Assembly: GCF_044628455.1 (NCBI RefSeq)
Contig: NZ_JBIYZW010000001.1
Span: forward strand, 2,232,001-2,296,000
From: Solirubrum sp044628455
GTDB lineage: Bacteria > Bacteroidota > Bacteroidia > Cytophagales > Hymenobacteraceae
Length of the DNA stretch: 64,000 nt
Direction of reading: 5' to 3'
Shown: piece by piece, positions 53,632 through 61,487 of the stretch
Layout of the letters: each line of letters opens with the position of its first letter
Position numbering within the stretch: position 1 is the stretch's first letter
Program-made: the position numbers and the translations under genes
The notes under the pieces: model-generated
Told to the model about the DNA's origin: nothing
Seen by the model: only the letters and a program-made list of their open reading frames with translations
Database searches by the model: none

Positions 53632-54291
53632 CTACACGTTGTTGCTGCGCTTGCCGCGGGCCAGGGCGTTGTTGGCGGGCACGAAAACCACCTTCTTGGT
53701 TTCAAAAAACTCCTCGGCAAAGAAGTCGGCCAGGTTGGTGATGGTGGCTACCAGCCCCGATTCGGCAATTTCCTCGGTCAGGTCGCCGCCCTTCAGGTAG
53801 TACAGGCCGTGGGTGGGGCTGGCCGTGGCGGTGGCGGTGTAGCGCTGGGCAATCCAGGGGTGGAAGTTAGCCAGGCGCGTCACGGCACGGCTCACCACGT
53901 AGTCGAACTTGGCACGCACCTGCTCGGCGCGCACCTGCTCGGCCGTCACGTTGTGCAGGCGCAGGGCGTGGGCCATGTCCTGCACCGCCTTAATCTTTTT
54001 GCCGATGCTGTCGATGAGGTGAAACTCGACCTCGGGAAACAGAATGGCCAGCGGCAGGCCGGGCAGGCCGCCGCCGGTGCCCACGTCGAGCACCGACGAG
54101 CCGGCGGGAAACTGCACCACTTTGGCAATGCCGAGGGAATGCAGCAGGTGGCGCTCGGCGAGGTTATCCACGTCGGAGCGGGCAATGAGGTTGACGCGCT
54201 CGTTCCAGCCGCGAAACTCGGTTTCGAGCTGGCGGAACTGCTCCTGTTGGCGCGGGGTCAGGTCGGGGAAGTAGCGGAAGAGAATTTCCAT
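53632..54291 (-). CDS. rsmG: 16S rRNA (guanine527-N7)-methyltransferase
   Basis: The ATG at 54291 gives 219 residues starting MEILFRYFPDLTPRQQEQF; the frame stays open further upstream through a repeat element, but that part is not RsmG-like. SAM-binding motifs are VLDVGTGGGLPGLPLAILFP and FHLIDSIGKKIKAVQDMAHA. The family also shows NLIARSDVDNLAERHLLHSL. It methylates G527 of 16S rRNA, a site tied to streptomycin susceptibility. The encoded EQVRAEQVRA comes from a 15-bp tandem duplication. A -7 box lies 49 bases upstream. Confidence 0.94.
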   Translation of the reverse strand: MEILFRYFPDLTPRQQEQFRQLETEFRGWNERVNLIARSDVDNLAERHLLHSLGIAKVVQFPAGSSVLDVGTGGGLPGLPLAILFPEVEFHLIDSIGKKIKAVQDMAHALRLHNVTAEQVRAEQVRAKFDYVVSRAVTRLANFHPWIAQRYTATATASPTHGLYYLKGGDLTEEIAESGLVATITNLADFFAEEFFETKKVVFVPANNALARGKRSNNV

Positions 54292-54339
54292 GGACCGCAG
54301 ATGACGGTGATGTTTCGCTGATGGCGCTGATGCGGATGG

Positions 54340-54347
54340 CAAAGGTA
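54340..54347 (-). promoter_or_regulatory. -7 box TACCTTTG of rsmG
   Basis: An exact TAnnTTTG match on the minus strand, between the rsmG start and the repeat element. It supports the ATG at 54291 and excludes the longer upstream frame. Confidence 0.65.
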
Positions 54348-54354
54348 GCTCGGT

Positions 54355-54643
54355 CGTTGCGAGCAGGCACGCGGCGGCTGTCATTGTGAGCAAAGCGCAG
54401 GAAGGCGTAGCCAATCGGTCCTTGTCCGTGGTAGAAACCGAAAAAGCCTGACCAGCCGCAAACCCGCTGTCATTGCGAAGAGGCACGACGAAGCAACCGA
54501 AGGAAGGCAGCCAATCTTTCCCTCGCGGCACGACCCAATGAGCCTGACCAGTCAAAAGCTTGTTCGGGTACATGCTCCGGTGTGTCACGCACTTTCGGCT
54601 TCTGCCACGAGGGGAAAGATTGCTTCGCTTTGCTCGCAATGAC
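54355..54643. repeat. Compound TGTCATTGCGAG element upstream of rsmG
   Basis: Direct copies begin at 54379 (TGTCATTGTGAG) and 54468 (TGTCATTGCGAA), an 89-bp period. Both share CAATC and AGCCTGACCAG segments with the copy at 46904-47135. An inverted end, GGGGAAAGATTGCTTCG to CGCAATGACA, closes the element at 54643. No coding capacity is evident. Confidence 0.85.
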
Positions 54644-54673
54644 AGGTGCCCGAACCGTGCGCTAATAAATAAC

Positions 54674-54706
54674 AAAGCCCCGCCGAAACGATTCGGCGGG
54701 GCTTTT
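54674..54706 (-). terminator. Terminator of the sigma factor gene
   Basis: AAAGCCCCGCCGAA (54674-54687) pairs perfectly with TTCGGCGGGGCTTT around ACGA, immediately downstream of the minus-strand sigma gene. Confidence 0.8.
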
Positions 54707-54725
54707 CAACAGAGCTCATCCAGGG

Positions 54726-55349
54726 CTAGATGATTTCCTTTTTGTTTTTCACCATGTCGTAGAGCAGCTCACGGGCCCGGTGCAGCTGGGCTTTCACGGT
54801 GCCGAGCGGGGCTTTCAGCTCCTGGGCAATTTCCTCGTAGCTCAGCTCGTCGAAGTAGCGCAGGGTTACCAGGCGCTGGTATTTATCGGGCAGCCGCGAC
54901 ACCACGTGCTGCATGATTTCGATCTTCTGGTTTTTGATGGCCGACTCCGCCGGGTTCAGGTTGTTGTCGCGGAAGTCGATGGTGATTTCGTCGCCGTTGT
55001 CAATCTTGATGGCCGAGTCAATCGACATCGTCTTGATTTTATTCTTGCGAATAAAGTCGATGCAGTTGTTGGTGGCGATGCGGAACAGCCAGGTGCTGAA
55101 CGCGTACTCGGGGTTGAACTTGTGCAGGTTGCGGAACGCCTTGGCGAAGGCCTCGATGGTGAGGTCCTCGGCATCGTCGGGGTTGCGCACCATCTTGAGC
55201 ACCACGTGGTACACGGGCTTCTTGTAGATCTGCATCAGTTCGGCATACGCCTTCTCATCGCCCTGCTCTACGGCCGAGCGAATGAGCTTGAAGTCGTGCT
55301 TGGCCTTGGCCGAGAACTGCTTCTGGAGGTCCGGGTTGTTTACTTCCAT
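54726..55349 (-). CDS. Sigma-70 family (ECF-like) RNA polymerase sigma factor
   Basis: The 207-residue protein has region 2 (YAELMQIYKKPVYHVVLKMV, NPDDAEDLTIEAFAKAFRNL, EYAFSTWLFRIATNNCIDFI) and region 4 (LPDKYQRLVTLRYFDELSYE, EIAQELKAPLGTVKAQLHRA). The spacer is unusually long and acidic (SIDSAIKIDNGDEITIDFRD). Proteins with this start (MEVNNPDLQKQF) are widely conserved in the phylum. It appears to be a constitutive or stress sigma without an adjacent anti-sigma. Its ATG overlaps the 3' end of the upstream glycosyltransferase gene by 10 bases, implying translational coupling. Confidence 0.92.
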   Translation of the reverse strand: MEVNNPDLQKQFSAKAKHDFKLIRSAVEQGDEKAYAELMQIYKKPVYHVVLKMVRNPDDAEDLTIEAFAKAFRNLHKFNPEYAFSTWLFRIATNNCIDFIRKNKIKTMSIDSAIKIDNGDEITIDFRDNNLNPAESAIKNQKIEIMQHVVSRLPDKYQRLVTLRYFDELSYEEIAQELKAPLGTVKAQLHRARELLYDMVKNKKEII

Positions 55350-56476
55350 CGGGAGGGGTTGCGGTAAAGCACTAGCGAGGCTGTCAGGAGAAAATACGCC
55401 AGGAAATACGCCCCGTCGAGTATGGGCAGCAGGGCTAAGGGCTGCCGATCCTGGAGGCGGCGGCTAGCCCCCGCGTACGTAGCCAGTACTGTCGAGGTTC
55501 GCACCAGCCACGCTATAGCCAAAGGTACCCAATCGGTCGGGGAAAAAAAGAGCGTCCCCAGGGTGGCCAGGTAAAAAAGCCCGTTGGCGAGCATAAAGGT
55601 TCCAATTCGGGCGCTATCCGTTGTACGATATCGGGACCCGGCTGACATATGCCGTCTTTTCTGCCGCCACCACGCGCCCCAGGTGGCGGGAGCCGTGCTC
55701 AGCGTCTGACCCGCCGGGTGGGTTACCACGGCGGCGCGCCGGCCCTGGGTTACTGCATCCTGCACCAGCAAATCGTCGTCGCCGCTCAGGCGCCGAATGT
55801 GCGATGCAAAGCCCTTGGTAGCCATAAACGTGGCCTTGGTGTAGGCCAGGTTGCGGCCCACGCCCATGTAGGGCTGGCCGCGCTCGGCAAAGCTCAGGTA
55901 CTGCAGGCCGGTGAGCAGGGTCTCGAAGCGCACCAGCTTATTCAAAAAGCCCGGCGCGGCGTCGTAGGCGCCGTAGCCCAGCACAAGGTCGGCGCCGGAG
56001 TCGAAGCCGCGGGCCATATGGCGCAGCCACTGGTTGGTGGTGGGCACGCAGTCGGCATCGGTGAAGAGCAGGTGCGGGTAGCGGGCCACTTTGATGCCCA
56101 GCGTGAGGGCGTATTTCTTGGGTGCCAGGCCCTCGGGCGTGCGGCCCACCGTCACCAGGCGCACGTTGGCGTAGTACTGGGTGAGCTGCTGGGCGTAGAG
56201 CAGGGTATCGTCGTCGGAGCGGTCGTCGACCAGCACGATTTCAAACTGTGGGTAGTCCTGGCTCAGCAGCAGGGGCATGAGGTGGCGCAGCTGCTCGAGG
56301 GCGTTGCGCGCCGCCACCACGATGGATACCGGCCGCTGGGCTTCGTGGGCCGGGGCCGGCTCGGCGTCGGCCTCGCGGCGCGCGGCAAAGGGCCAGAAGT
56401 AGTACGCGGCGTAGCCCACCTGCACCAGCACCGCGGCAATCAGCAACCAGATAAAGGGAGAAAAGGGCAGCGACAA
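55340..56476 (-). CDS. Membrane-bound family 2 glycosyltransferase
   Basis: The TTG at 56476 is taken as start because the perfect promoter box at 56502-56509 lies just upstream; the frame is open 48 bases further, but that part would precede the transcript. The 378-residue protein has an N-terminal membrane helix (FIWLLIAAVLVQVGYAAYYF). A GT-A domain follows with VSIVVAARNALEQLRHLMPL, EIVLVDDRSDDDT and HLLFTDADCVPTTNQWLRHM (DxD-type metal site). The acceptor side has GDDDLLVQDAV and a QKRRHMSAGSRY motif like the QxxRW of processive enzymes. C-terminal membrane helices complete it. The product is probably a surface polysaccharide or glycolipid. Confidence 0.86.
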   Translation of the reverse strand: MSLPFSPFIWLLIAAVLVQVGYAAYYFWPFAARREADAEPAPAHEAQRPVSIVVAARNALEQLRHLMPLLLSQDYPQFEIVLVDDRSDDDTLLYAQQLTQYYANVRLVTVGRTPEGLAPKKYALTLGIKVARYPHLLFTDADCVPTTNQWLRHMARGFDSGADLVLGYGAYDAAPGFLNKLVRFETLLTGLQYLSFAERGQPYMGVGRNLAYTKATFMATKGFASHIRRLSGDDDLLVQDAVTQGRRAAVVTHPAGQTLSTAPATWGAWWRQKRRHMSAGSRYRTTDSARIGTFMLANGLFYLATLGTLFFSPTDWVPLAIAWLVRTSTVLATYAGASRRLQDRQPLALLPILDGAYFLAYFLLTASLVLYRNPSRWK

Positions 56477-56501
56477 AGCAAAAGGCCGGATGGGAAGGGC
56501 G

Positions 56502-56509
56502 CAAAGGTA
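56502..56509 (-). promoter_or_regulatory. -7 box TACCTTTG of the glycosyltransferase-sigma unit
   Basis: An exact match on the minus strand. Transcription from here would start near 56495, which makes the TTG at 56476 the first usable start. Confidence 0.65.
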
Positions 56510-56582
56510 GACCGCGCCGCCCAAGGATGCCGCCTCCGGCCGGCTATTAAGCGGCCGCCTTCCACCCTAGCCGCCGGCGGTC

Positions 56583-56590
56583 TACCTTTG
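56583..56590 (+). promoter_or_regulatory. -7 box TACCTTTG of tgt
   Basis: An exact match on the plus strand, divergent from the box at 56502-56509. It gives a leader of about 115 bases before the tgt ATG. The leader contains the inverted GCCCCGCAATCGGGGC (56642-56657). Confidence 0.65.
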
Positions 56591-56709
56591 CGGGCTGTTT
56601 GGCGGCCGGCCCGCGGTTTTGGCTGGCGCCGAAGCCGCGGGCGCCCCGCAATCGGGGCGCCAGCCCGGGTTCCGGGGCCGACCAAACCACTGCTGACGCT
56701 ACTTTCTCC

Positions 56710-57840
56710 ATGACTTTCGACCTCGTCGCCCGCGACCCGCAAACCAAGGCCCGCGCCGGTGTGCTCACCACCGACCACGGCCCCATTGAAACCCCCATTT
56801 TCATGCCCGTGGGCACGGCCGGCTCGGTGAAAGCCGTGCACCAGCGCGAGCTGAAGGACGACGTGCAGGCCCAGATCATCCTGGGCAACACCTACCACCT
56901 GTACCTGCGCCCCGGCCTCGACACGCTGCAGAAGGCCGGCGGCCTGCACAAGTTCAACGGCTGGGACCGGCCCATGCTCACCGACTCGGGCGGCTACCAG
57001 GTATACTCGCTCTCCAACACCCGCAAGATCAAGGAAGAGGGCGTCAAGTTTCGCTCCCACATCGACGGCTCGCAGCACCTGTTCACGCCCGAAGGCGTGA
57101 TGGACATTCAGCGCATCATCGGGGCCGACATCATCATGGCCTTCGACGAGTGCACGCCCTGGCCCTGCGACTACGACTACGCCCGCCGCTCGCTCGACAT
57201 GACGCACCGCTGGCTGAAGCGCTGCATGGCCCGCATCGACTCTACCGAGCCGCTTTACGGCCACGAGCAGCAGCTCTTCCCCATCGTGCAGGGCTCCACC
57301 TTTCGCGATTTGCGCGAGAAGTCGGCGCAGTTTGTGGCCGAGCAGGGCCGCGCCGGCAACGCCATCGGCGGCCTGAGCGTGGGCGAGCCGGCCGACCTGA
57401 TGTACGAGATGACCGAATTGTGCTGCGACATTCTGCCCTCGGACAAGCCCCGCTACCTGATGGGCGTGGGCACACCGGCCAACATTCTGGAAAACATTGC
57501 CCTGGGCGTGGATATGTTCGACTGCGTGCTGCCCACCCGCAACGCCCGCAACGGCATGCTGTTTACCACCCAGGGCATCATCAACATCCGCAACAAGAAG
57601 TGGGAGCAGGATTTCTCGCCCCTCGACGCGGAACTCGGCGGCTACGCCAGCACCTTCTACTCCAAGTCCTACCTGCGCCACCTGTTCCACGCCAGCGAAT
57701 ACCTGGGCGGCATGGCGGCCTCGGTGCACAACCTCACGTTCTACCTCTGGCTGGTGCGCTCGGCCCGCGAGCAAATCCTGGCCGGCACCTTCAGCGAGTG
57801 GAAAGAGCGTATGGTCAAGCAGCTGATGATACGTCTATGA
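56710..57840 (+). CDS. tgt: tRNA-guanine(34) transglycosylase (queuine insertion)
   Basis: The 376-residue protein from the ATG at 56710 exchanges the wobble guanine of GUN anticodons for a queuosine precursor. Substrate-binding and catalytic segments are LTDSGGYQVYSLSN (Asp92), IMAFDECTPWPCDYDYA, GGLSVGEP and GVDMFDCVLPTRNARNG. The usual C-terminal zinc site (C-x-C-x2-C plus His) is not present; the corresponding stretch reads DAELGGYASTFYSKSYLRHL. As I recall, this loss is shared by other Bacteroidota Tgt proteins, so the enzyme is probably functional. The stop codon is followed directly by an 86-bp repeat element and then the LptF/LptG gene. Confidence 0.95.
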   Translation: MTFDLVARDPQTKARAGVLTTDHGPIETPIFMPVGTAGSVKAVHQRELKDDVQAQIILGNTYHLYLRPGLDTLQKAGGLHKFNGWDRPMLTDSGGYQVYSLSNTRKIKEEGVKFRSHIDGSQHLFTPEGVMDIQRIIGADIIMAFDECTPWPCDYDYARRSLDMTHRWLKRCMARIDSTEPLYGHEQQLFPIVQGSTFRDLREKSAQFVAEQGRAGNAIGGLSVGEPADLMYEMTELCCDILPSDKPRYLMGVGTPANILENIALGVDMFDCVLPTRNARNGMLFTTQGIINIRNKKWEQDFSPLDAELGGYASTFYSKSYLRHLFHASEYLGGMAASVHNLTFYLWLVRSAREQILAGTFSEWKERMVKQLMIRL

Positions 57841-57926
57841 GTTACCAGTTTCCAGTTGTCAGTTCGTTCTGTATGGCACTGGAAACTGCTGATACTGGCA
57901 ACTGGCAACTGATAACTGGCAACTGA
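57841..57926. repeat. CAACTG-type element filling the tgt-lptG gap
   Basis: The left arm (GTTACCAGTTTCCAGTTGTC) and right arm (CTGGCAACTGGCAACTGATA, ACTGGCAACTG) are broadly complementary. The element begins right after the tgt stop and ends at the base before the next ATG. A related stretch lies inside nadE. Confidence 0.75.
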
Positions 57927-59006
57927 ATGCTCCGCTTACTCGACAAGTACATCCTGGGCAAGCTGCTGACCACGTTCTTTTTCGTGGTGGTGGTGCTGGT
58001 GATGGTCATCTGCGTGATTGACTTCACGGAGAAAAATGACGATTTTATCAAGCACGACCTGGGCGCGGGCAAGATTCTGCTGGAGTACTACCTGAACCTG
58101 TTCCCGTTCTACGCCAACCTGCTTTCCCCCATCACCGTGTTCATTGCCACGGTGCTGGTGACCTCGCGGCTGGCGGCGCGCACCGAAATCGTGGCCATTC
58201 TGGCCAGTGGCGTCAGCTTCCGGCGGCTGCTGCTGCCCTACGTGATGGGCGGCACCATCATCGGGCTGGTCATCTTCGGCATGATCGGCTGGGTGATTCC
58301 GCAGGCCAACAAAACCCGGGTGGCCTTCGAGCGGCGCTACATCAAAAACCCCTACCGCTTCCAGGGCCGCAACGTGCACATCAAAATCGGTCCGCAGAGC
58401 TACGCCTACCTCGAGAGCTACGACAACGTCACCAACATCGGCTACCGCTTCGCGCTCGAAACCATCGAGGGCACCCTGCTCAAGCGCCGCATGACGGCCG
58501 AGGTCATCAACTGGGACTCCACCAAAAAAGCCTGGCACCTGACGCCGCAGCTGGTGCGCACCTTCCGCGGCGACCGGCAGACCCTGCACACCCTGCCCGC
58601 CCGCGACACCACCCTGAACCTGTACCCCAAGGACTTCGCCAGCACCTTCAAGCTCAGCGAAACGTTGTCCTTGCCCGAGCTCAACCGCTTTATCCAGGAA
58701 AAAATCGACCGCGGTGCCGCCGACACCGACATTTACCTGGTGGAGAAGTACGAGCGGCTGTCCTACCCCTTCGCCATTGTCATTCTCACCGTCATCGGCG
58801 TGATTATGAGTGCGCGCAAGGCCCGCGGCGGCGTGGGCGGCCAGATTGCCCTGGGCTTCGTGCTGGCCTTCGTGTTCATCATCTTCGTCATCATGAGCCG
58901 CAACCTGGCGCTGGTGGGCTCCATGCCGCCGGCCCTGGCCCCCTGGGTGCCCAACATCGTCTTTACCCTCATCGGAGTCGTGCTCTACCGGTTCGTTCCG
59001 CGTTAG
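57927..59006 (+). CDS. LptF/LptG-family lipopolysaccharide export permease
   Basis: The 359-residue protein has the family layout: an N-terminal cytoplasmic start LLDKYILGKLLTTFFFVVVV, three membrane helices, a large periplasmic beta-jellyroll region (about 130-260) and three C-terminal helices. Characteristic sequences are RTEIVAILASGVSFRRLLLP and YPFAIVILTVIGVIMSARKA. With LptB it forms the ABC transporter that extracts lipopolysaccharide from the inner membrane. F and G cannot be separated reliably by eye. Its ATG directly follows the repeat element after tgt, so translation initiation must use repeat sequence as its leader. Confidence 0.93.
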   Translation: MLRLLDKYILGKLLTTFFFVVVVLVMVICVIDFTEKNDDFIKHDLGAGKILLEYYLNLFPFYANLLSPITVFIATVLVTSRLAARTEIVAILASGVSFRRLLLPYVMGGTIIGLVIFGMIGWVIPQANKTRVAFERRYIKNPYRFQGRNVHIKIGPQSYAYLESYDNVTNIGYRFALETIEGTLLKRRMTAEVINWDSTKKAWHLTPQLVRTFRGDRQTLHTLPARDTTLNLYPKDFASTFKLSETLSLPELNRFIQEKIDRGAADTDIYLVEKYERLSYPFAIVILTVIGVIMSARKARGGVGGQIALGFVLAFVFIIFVIMSRNLALVGSMPPALAPWVPNIVFTLIGVVLYRFVPR

Positions 59007-59008
59007 GT

Positions 59009-59178
59009 GTCAGGGGCTTGGGAGCTTGGTTGACGAACAGGCGCAACCCAATTCCGCCACTTCCGCTGCCTTTCAACCGGGCCCGGCAAACAGCGGCGGA
59101 GTTCAGGTGTTCAACCGGCTCTGCCAACCCAAATCCCAACCAAAAACCTAATCGGCCAAGCCCCCAAGCCCCTAACTT
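59009..59178. repeat. Intergenic element with GGGGCTTGGG-type inverted arms
   Basis: The left arm (AGGGGCTTGGGAGCTTGG) starts at 59009. The right arm (CCAAGCCCCCAAGCCCCTAA) ends at 59178. They are complementary with one or two mismatches and flank about 110 bases containing CAACCGG and CCAACCAAAAACC. The element fills the whole gap between the permease gene and the EamA gene. Confidence 0.65.
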
Positions 59179-59179
59179 A

Positions 59180-60094
59180 ATGCTCAAAGACTACCTGCGC
59201 CTGCACTTCATCGTGTTTCTGTGGGGCTTCACGGCCATCCTGGGCAAGCTCATTTCGCTGCCGCCGGTCGAGCTGGTGTTCTACCGCACCCTCATTGCCT
59301 CGGTGGGGCTGGCCATGCTGCTCTCGGTGCGGCAGCAGCCCTGGCGCCTGCCGGTGGGCCAGGCCCTGCGCCTGCTGGGCATTGGGGTGCTGGTGGCCGC
59401 GCACTGGATTACCTTTTTCCTGGCCGCCCGCCTCTCGTCGGTGAGCGTGTGTCTGGCGGGCATGGCCACGCTGGCCCTATGGACTTCACTGCTCGAGCCG
59501 CTGCTGCTGCGCAAGAAGTTCCAGGCCTACGAAATCCTGCTGGGTCTGGTGGCCATGGCCGGCCTCTACCTGGTGTCGCAGGCCGAGTTTGACCAGCTTA
59601 CCGGGCTGGCCGTGGCCGTGCTGTCGGCGGGCCTGAGCGCCCTGTTCAGCGTGCTCAACGTCAAGCAGATTCAGCATCACCCGCCGCTGCGCCTCACCCT
59701 TTACGAAATGGCCGGCGCCTGCCTCAGCATCATTCTGTTTCTGATCGTGCGCCCGGCCTTCGGCGGCGAGCTGCCCATGCTCGACCCCAAGCCCCTCGAC
59801 TGGCTGTGGCTGCTGGTGCTGGCCGGCGTGTGCACCGTCTACGCCTTCTCGGCCTCCGTCGAGCTGATGAAGCGCCTCTCGGCCTTTGCCGTCAACCTCA
59901 CCATCAACCTGGAGCCCATCTACGGTATTGCCCTGGCCGTTGTCATCTTCGGCCAGCAGGAAAAAATGAGCCCCGGCTTCTACGCCGGCACCCTGCTCAT
60001 TCTGGTGAGCGTGCTGGTGCACCCCCTCCTCGACCAGTGGGTGCAGCGCCGCCGCAAACCGGCTGCCGAGGCGGTATCCGTGGGGGAGCGGTAG
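59180..60094 (+). CDS. EamA/DMT-family transporter
   Basis: The ATG at 59180 gives 304 residues with ten hydrophobic segments in two EamA repeats. The first begins LHFIVFLWGFTAILGKLISL with ELVFYRTLIASVGLAMLL. The second includes TVYAFSASVELMKRLSAFAV and the conserved NLEPIYGIALAVVIFGQQEK. Drug/metabolite transporters export small metabolites or amino acids through the inner membrane; substrate unknown. The gene lies on the same strand as the LptF/LptG permease, separated only by the inverted-arm element. Confidence 0.88.
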   Translation: MLKDYLRLHFIVFLWGFTAILGKLISLPPVELVFYRTLIASVGLAMLLSVRQQPWRLPVGQALRLLGIGVLVAAHWITFFLAARLSSVSVCLAGMATLALWTSLLEPLLLRKKFQAYEILLGLVAMAGLYLVSQAEFDQLTGLAVAVLSAGLSALFSVLNVKQIQHHPPLRLTLYEMAGACLSIILFLIVRPAFGGELPMLDPKPLDWLWLLVLAGVCTVYAFSASVELMKRLSAFAVNLTINLEPIYGIALAVVIFGQQEKMSPGFYAGTLLILVSVLVHPLLDQWVQRRRKPAAEAVSVGER

Positions 60095-60164
60095 CGTCAG
60101 CTCTCCGAAGGCTACGTTTCGGAGGCCGGCATTACCAGCGCATCCTGCACTGCCACCAGCCGGT

Positions 60165-60533
60165 TCAGGGCGGGGAAAGTCGGCCCCAGGTTCTGCAATC
60201 TTTCCCCGACAGGGGACTACGCCGCCACTGAAAACCTTTCATCCCTTCCAGGCTACGGTCCACGTCCAGCCAGAAGTATAGCTGCGCTGCCATCGACTCC
60301 CGATTGAATCGTTGGGCCGCCTCAATGGGCTGCTGATTCAGGGGTTGATGCCACTGATAGATGGTGTCATCGTCTTGTTCCAGCCACCGGCGGTGGTATT
60401 CGCCGTAAGTGGCCAGCCAACGGTCCAGGTCAAAGTGCGCGGAGTTGATGCGTTTGTACACCCAATGGTCGGGAGCCAGCTCTTGCTGCGCCTGCAGTTC
60501 GTAGAGCCCGGTGCGGCTATCGGGTAGCCACAT
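60165..60533 (-). CDS. Hypothetical protein, probably C-terminally frameshifted
   Basis: The ATG at 60533 gives 122 residues with a plausible soluble, aromatic-rich sequence (IMWLPDSRTGLYELQAQQEL, HWVYKRINSAHFDLDRWLAT, YQWHQPLNQQPIEAAQRF). The end (PLSGKDCRTWGRLSPP) looks out of frame. In another frame the DNA continues as ERLQNLGPTFPALNRLVAVQ, then DALVMPASET to a stop at 60112-60114, which is far more protein-like. A one-base loss in the run of C or G residues at about 60205-60215 would explain this. It lies 23 bases downstream of ispE on the same strand. No family was recognised. Confidence 0.6.
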   Translation of the reverse strand: MWLPDSRTGLYELQAQQELAPDHWVYKRINSAHFDLDRWLATYGEYHRRWLEQDDDTIYQWHQPLNQQPIEAAQRFNRESMAAQLYFWLDVDRSLEGMKGFQWRRSPLSGKDCRTWGRLSPP

Positions 60534-60556
60534 GATCTTGTAGCGTTGCACTGACC

Positions 60557-61384
60557 TTACAGCCGCCCGTCCCACACTTCGTAAGCGGCCGGCAGCGGCA
60601 GCGCCGGCGGCGCTTCCTGCCCCGGCCACAGCCCAAACACCGCCGAGCCCGAGCCCGACAGGCTGGCGTAGGCTGCCCCCGCCGCGTACAGCTGCGCCTT
60701 CAGCTCGGCCAGCACCGGGAAGCGCGGGTGCAGCGCGGCTTCAAAATCGTTGACCACCGTTGCGCGCCAGCTCGCTACCGGCCCGGCCAGCGCCGCGCGC
60801 AGCTCGTGCTGCGGCGCCCGGGGCGTCACGCCCGCGTAGGCTTCGACGGTGCTGATGTGCAGCCCCGGGTAAATCACCTTGCAGGCCGTGCCCGCCAGCT
60901 GGGGCAGCGGCAGCGGGCTCAGGTCGTCGCCGCGGCCCAGAGCCAGGGCCGGCTGGTTGCGGATGAAAAAGGCACAGTCGGAGCCCAATTGGCGGGCGTA
61001 GTTTTCCAGCGCGTCGTCGCTCAGGTTCAGGGCCAGCACCGTGTTCAGCGCCCGCAGCGCAAACGCCGCGTCGCCCGAGCCGCCGCCCAGCCCGGCCCCG
61101 ATGGGCACCACCTTGTGCAGGTGCAGCGCCACGGCCGGCACCCGCGGGAAGTCGGCGCGCAGCAGCTCGTAGGCCAGCAGGCAGAGGTTGGTGGCCGAGT
61201 CGCCGGGCACTGGCCGCCCGGTGAGCGTGAGCGTGGGCTCGGCGGCTGCGGGCAGCGGCAGCACCTCCAGGGCGTCGGTCCAGGGCAGGGGCACCATCAC
61301 GGTTTCCAGGGAATGAAAGCCATCGGGCCGGCGGGCCGTAATGTGCAGCCCCAGGTTAAGCTTGGCGTTGGGAAAGACGAGCAT
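60557..61384 (-). CDS. ispE: 4-diphosphocytidyl-2-C-methyl-D-erythritol kinase
   Basis: The 275-residue GHMP kinase starts MLVFPNAKLNLGLHITARRP. It has the ATP-binding motif VVPIGAGLGGGSGDAAFALR and the third GHMP motif ASLSGSGSAVFGLW near the C-terminus. It phosphorylates CDP-methylerythritol in the non-mevalonate isoprenoid pathway. Upstream, divergent from it, lies repeat array B followed by the pgl-like operon. The gene order ispE next to glycosylation genes has no obvious functional meaning. Confidence 0.95.
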   Translation of the reverse strand: MLVFPNAKLNLGLHITARRPDGFHSLETVMVPLPWTDALEVLPLPAAAEPTLTLTGRPVPGDSATNLCLLAYELLRADFPRVPAVALHLHKVVPIGAGLGGGSGDAAFALRALNTVLALNLSDDALENYARQLGSDCAFFIRNQPALALGRGDDLSPLPLPQLAGTACKVIYPGLHISTVEAYAGVTPRAPQHELRAALAGPVASWRATVVNDFEAALHPRFPVLAELKAQLYAAGAAYASLSGSGSAVFGLWPGQEAPPALPLPAAYEVWDGRL

Positions 61385-61487
61385 GGCGCAAAGAACGGCA
61401 GCGCGGCGAAATCAACCCAACGGCTGCGGCCGCCGGGCCTTCCCCGCATCTGCGTTTCGCCCTTGCGCGCCCTGTGGGTTCGTGGTT

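Noticed and set aside
53632..54675. N-terminally extended RsmG of 347 residues
   Set aside because: The extra part translates the TGTCATTGCGAG element and would start upstream of the promoter box at 54340-54347.
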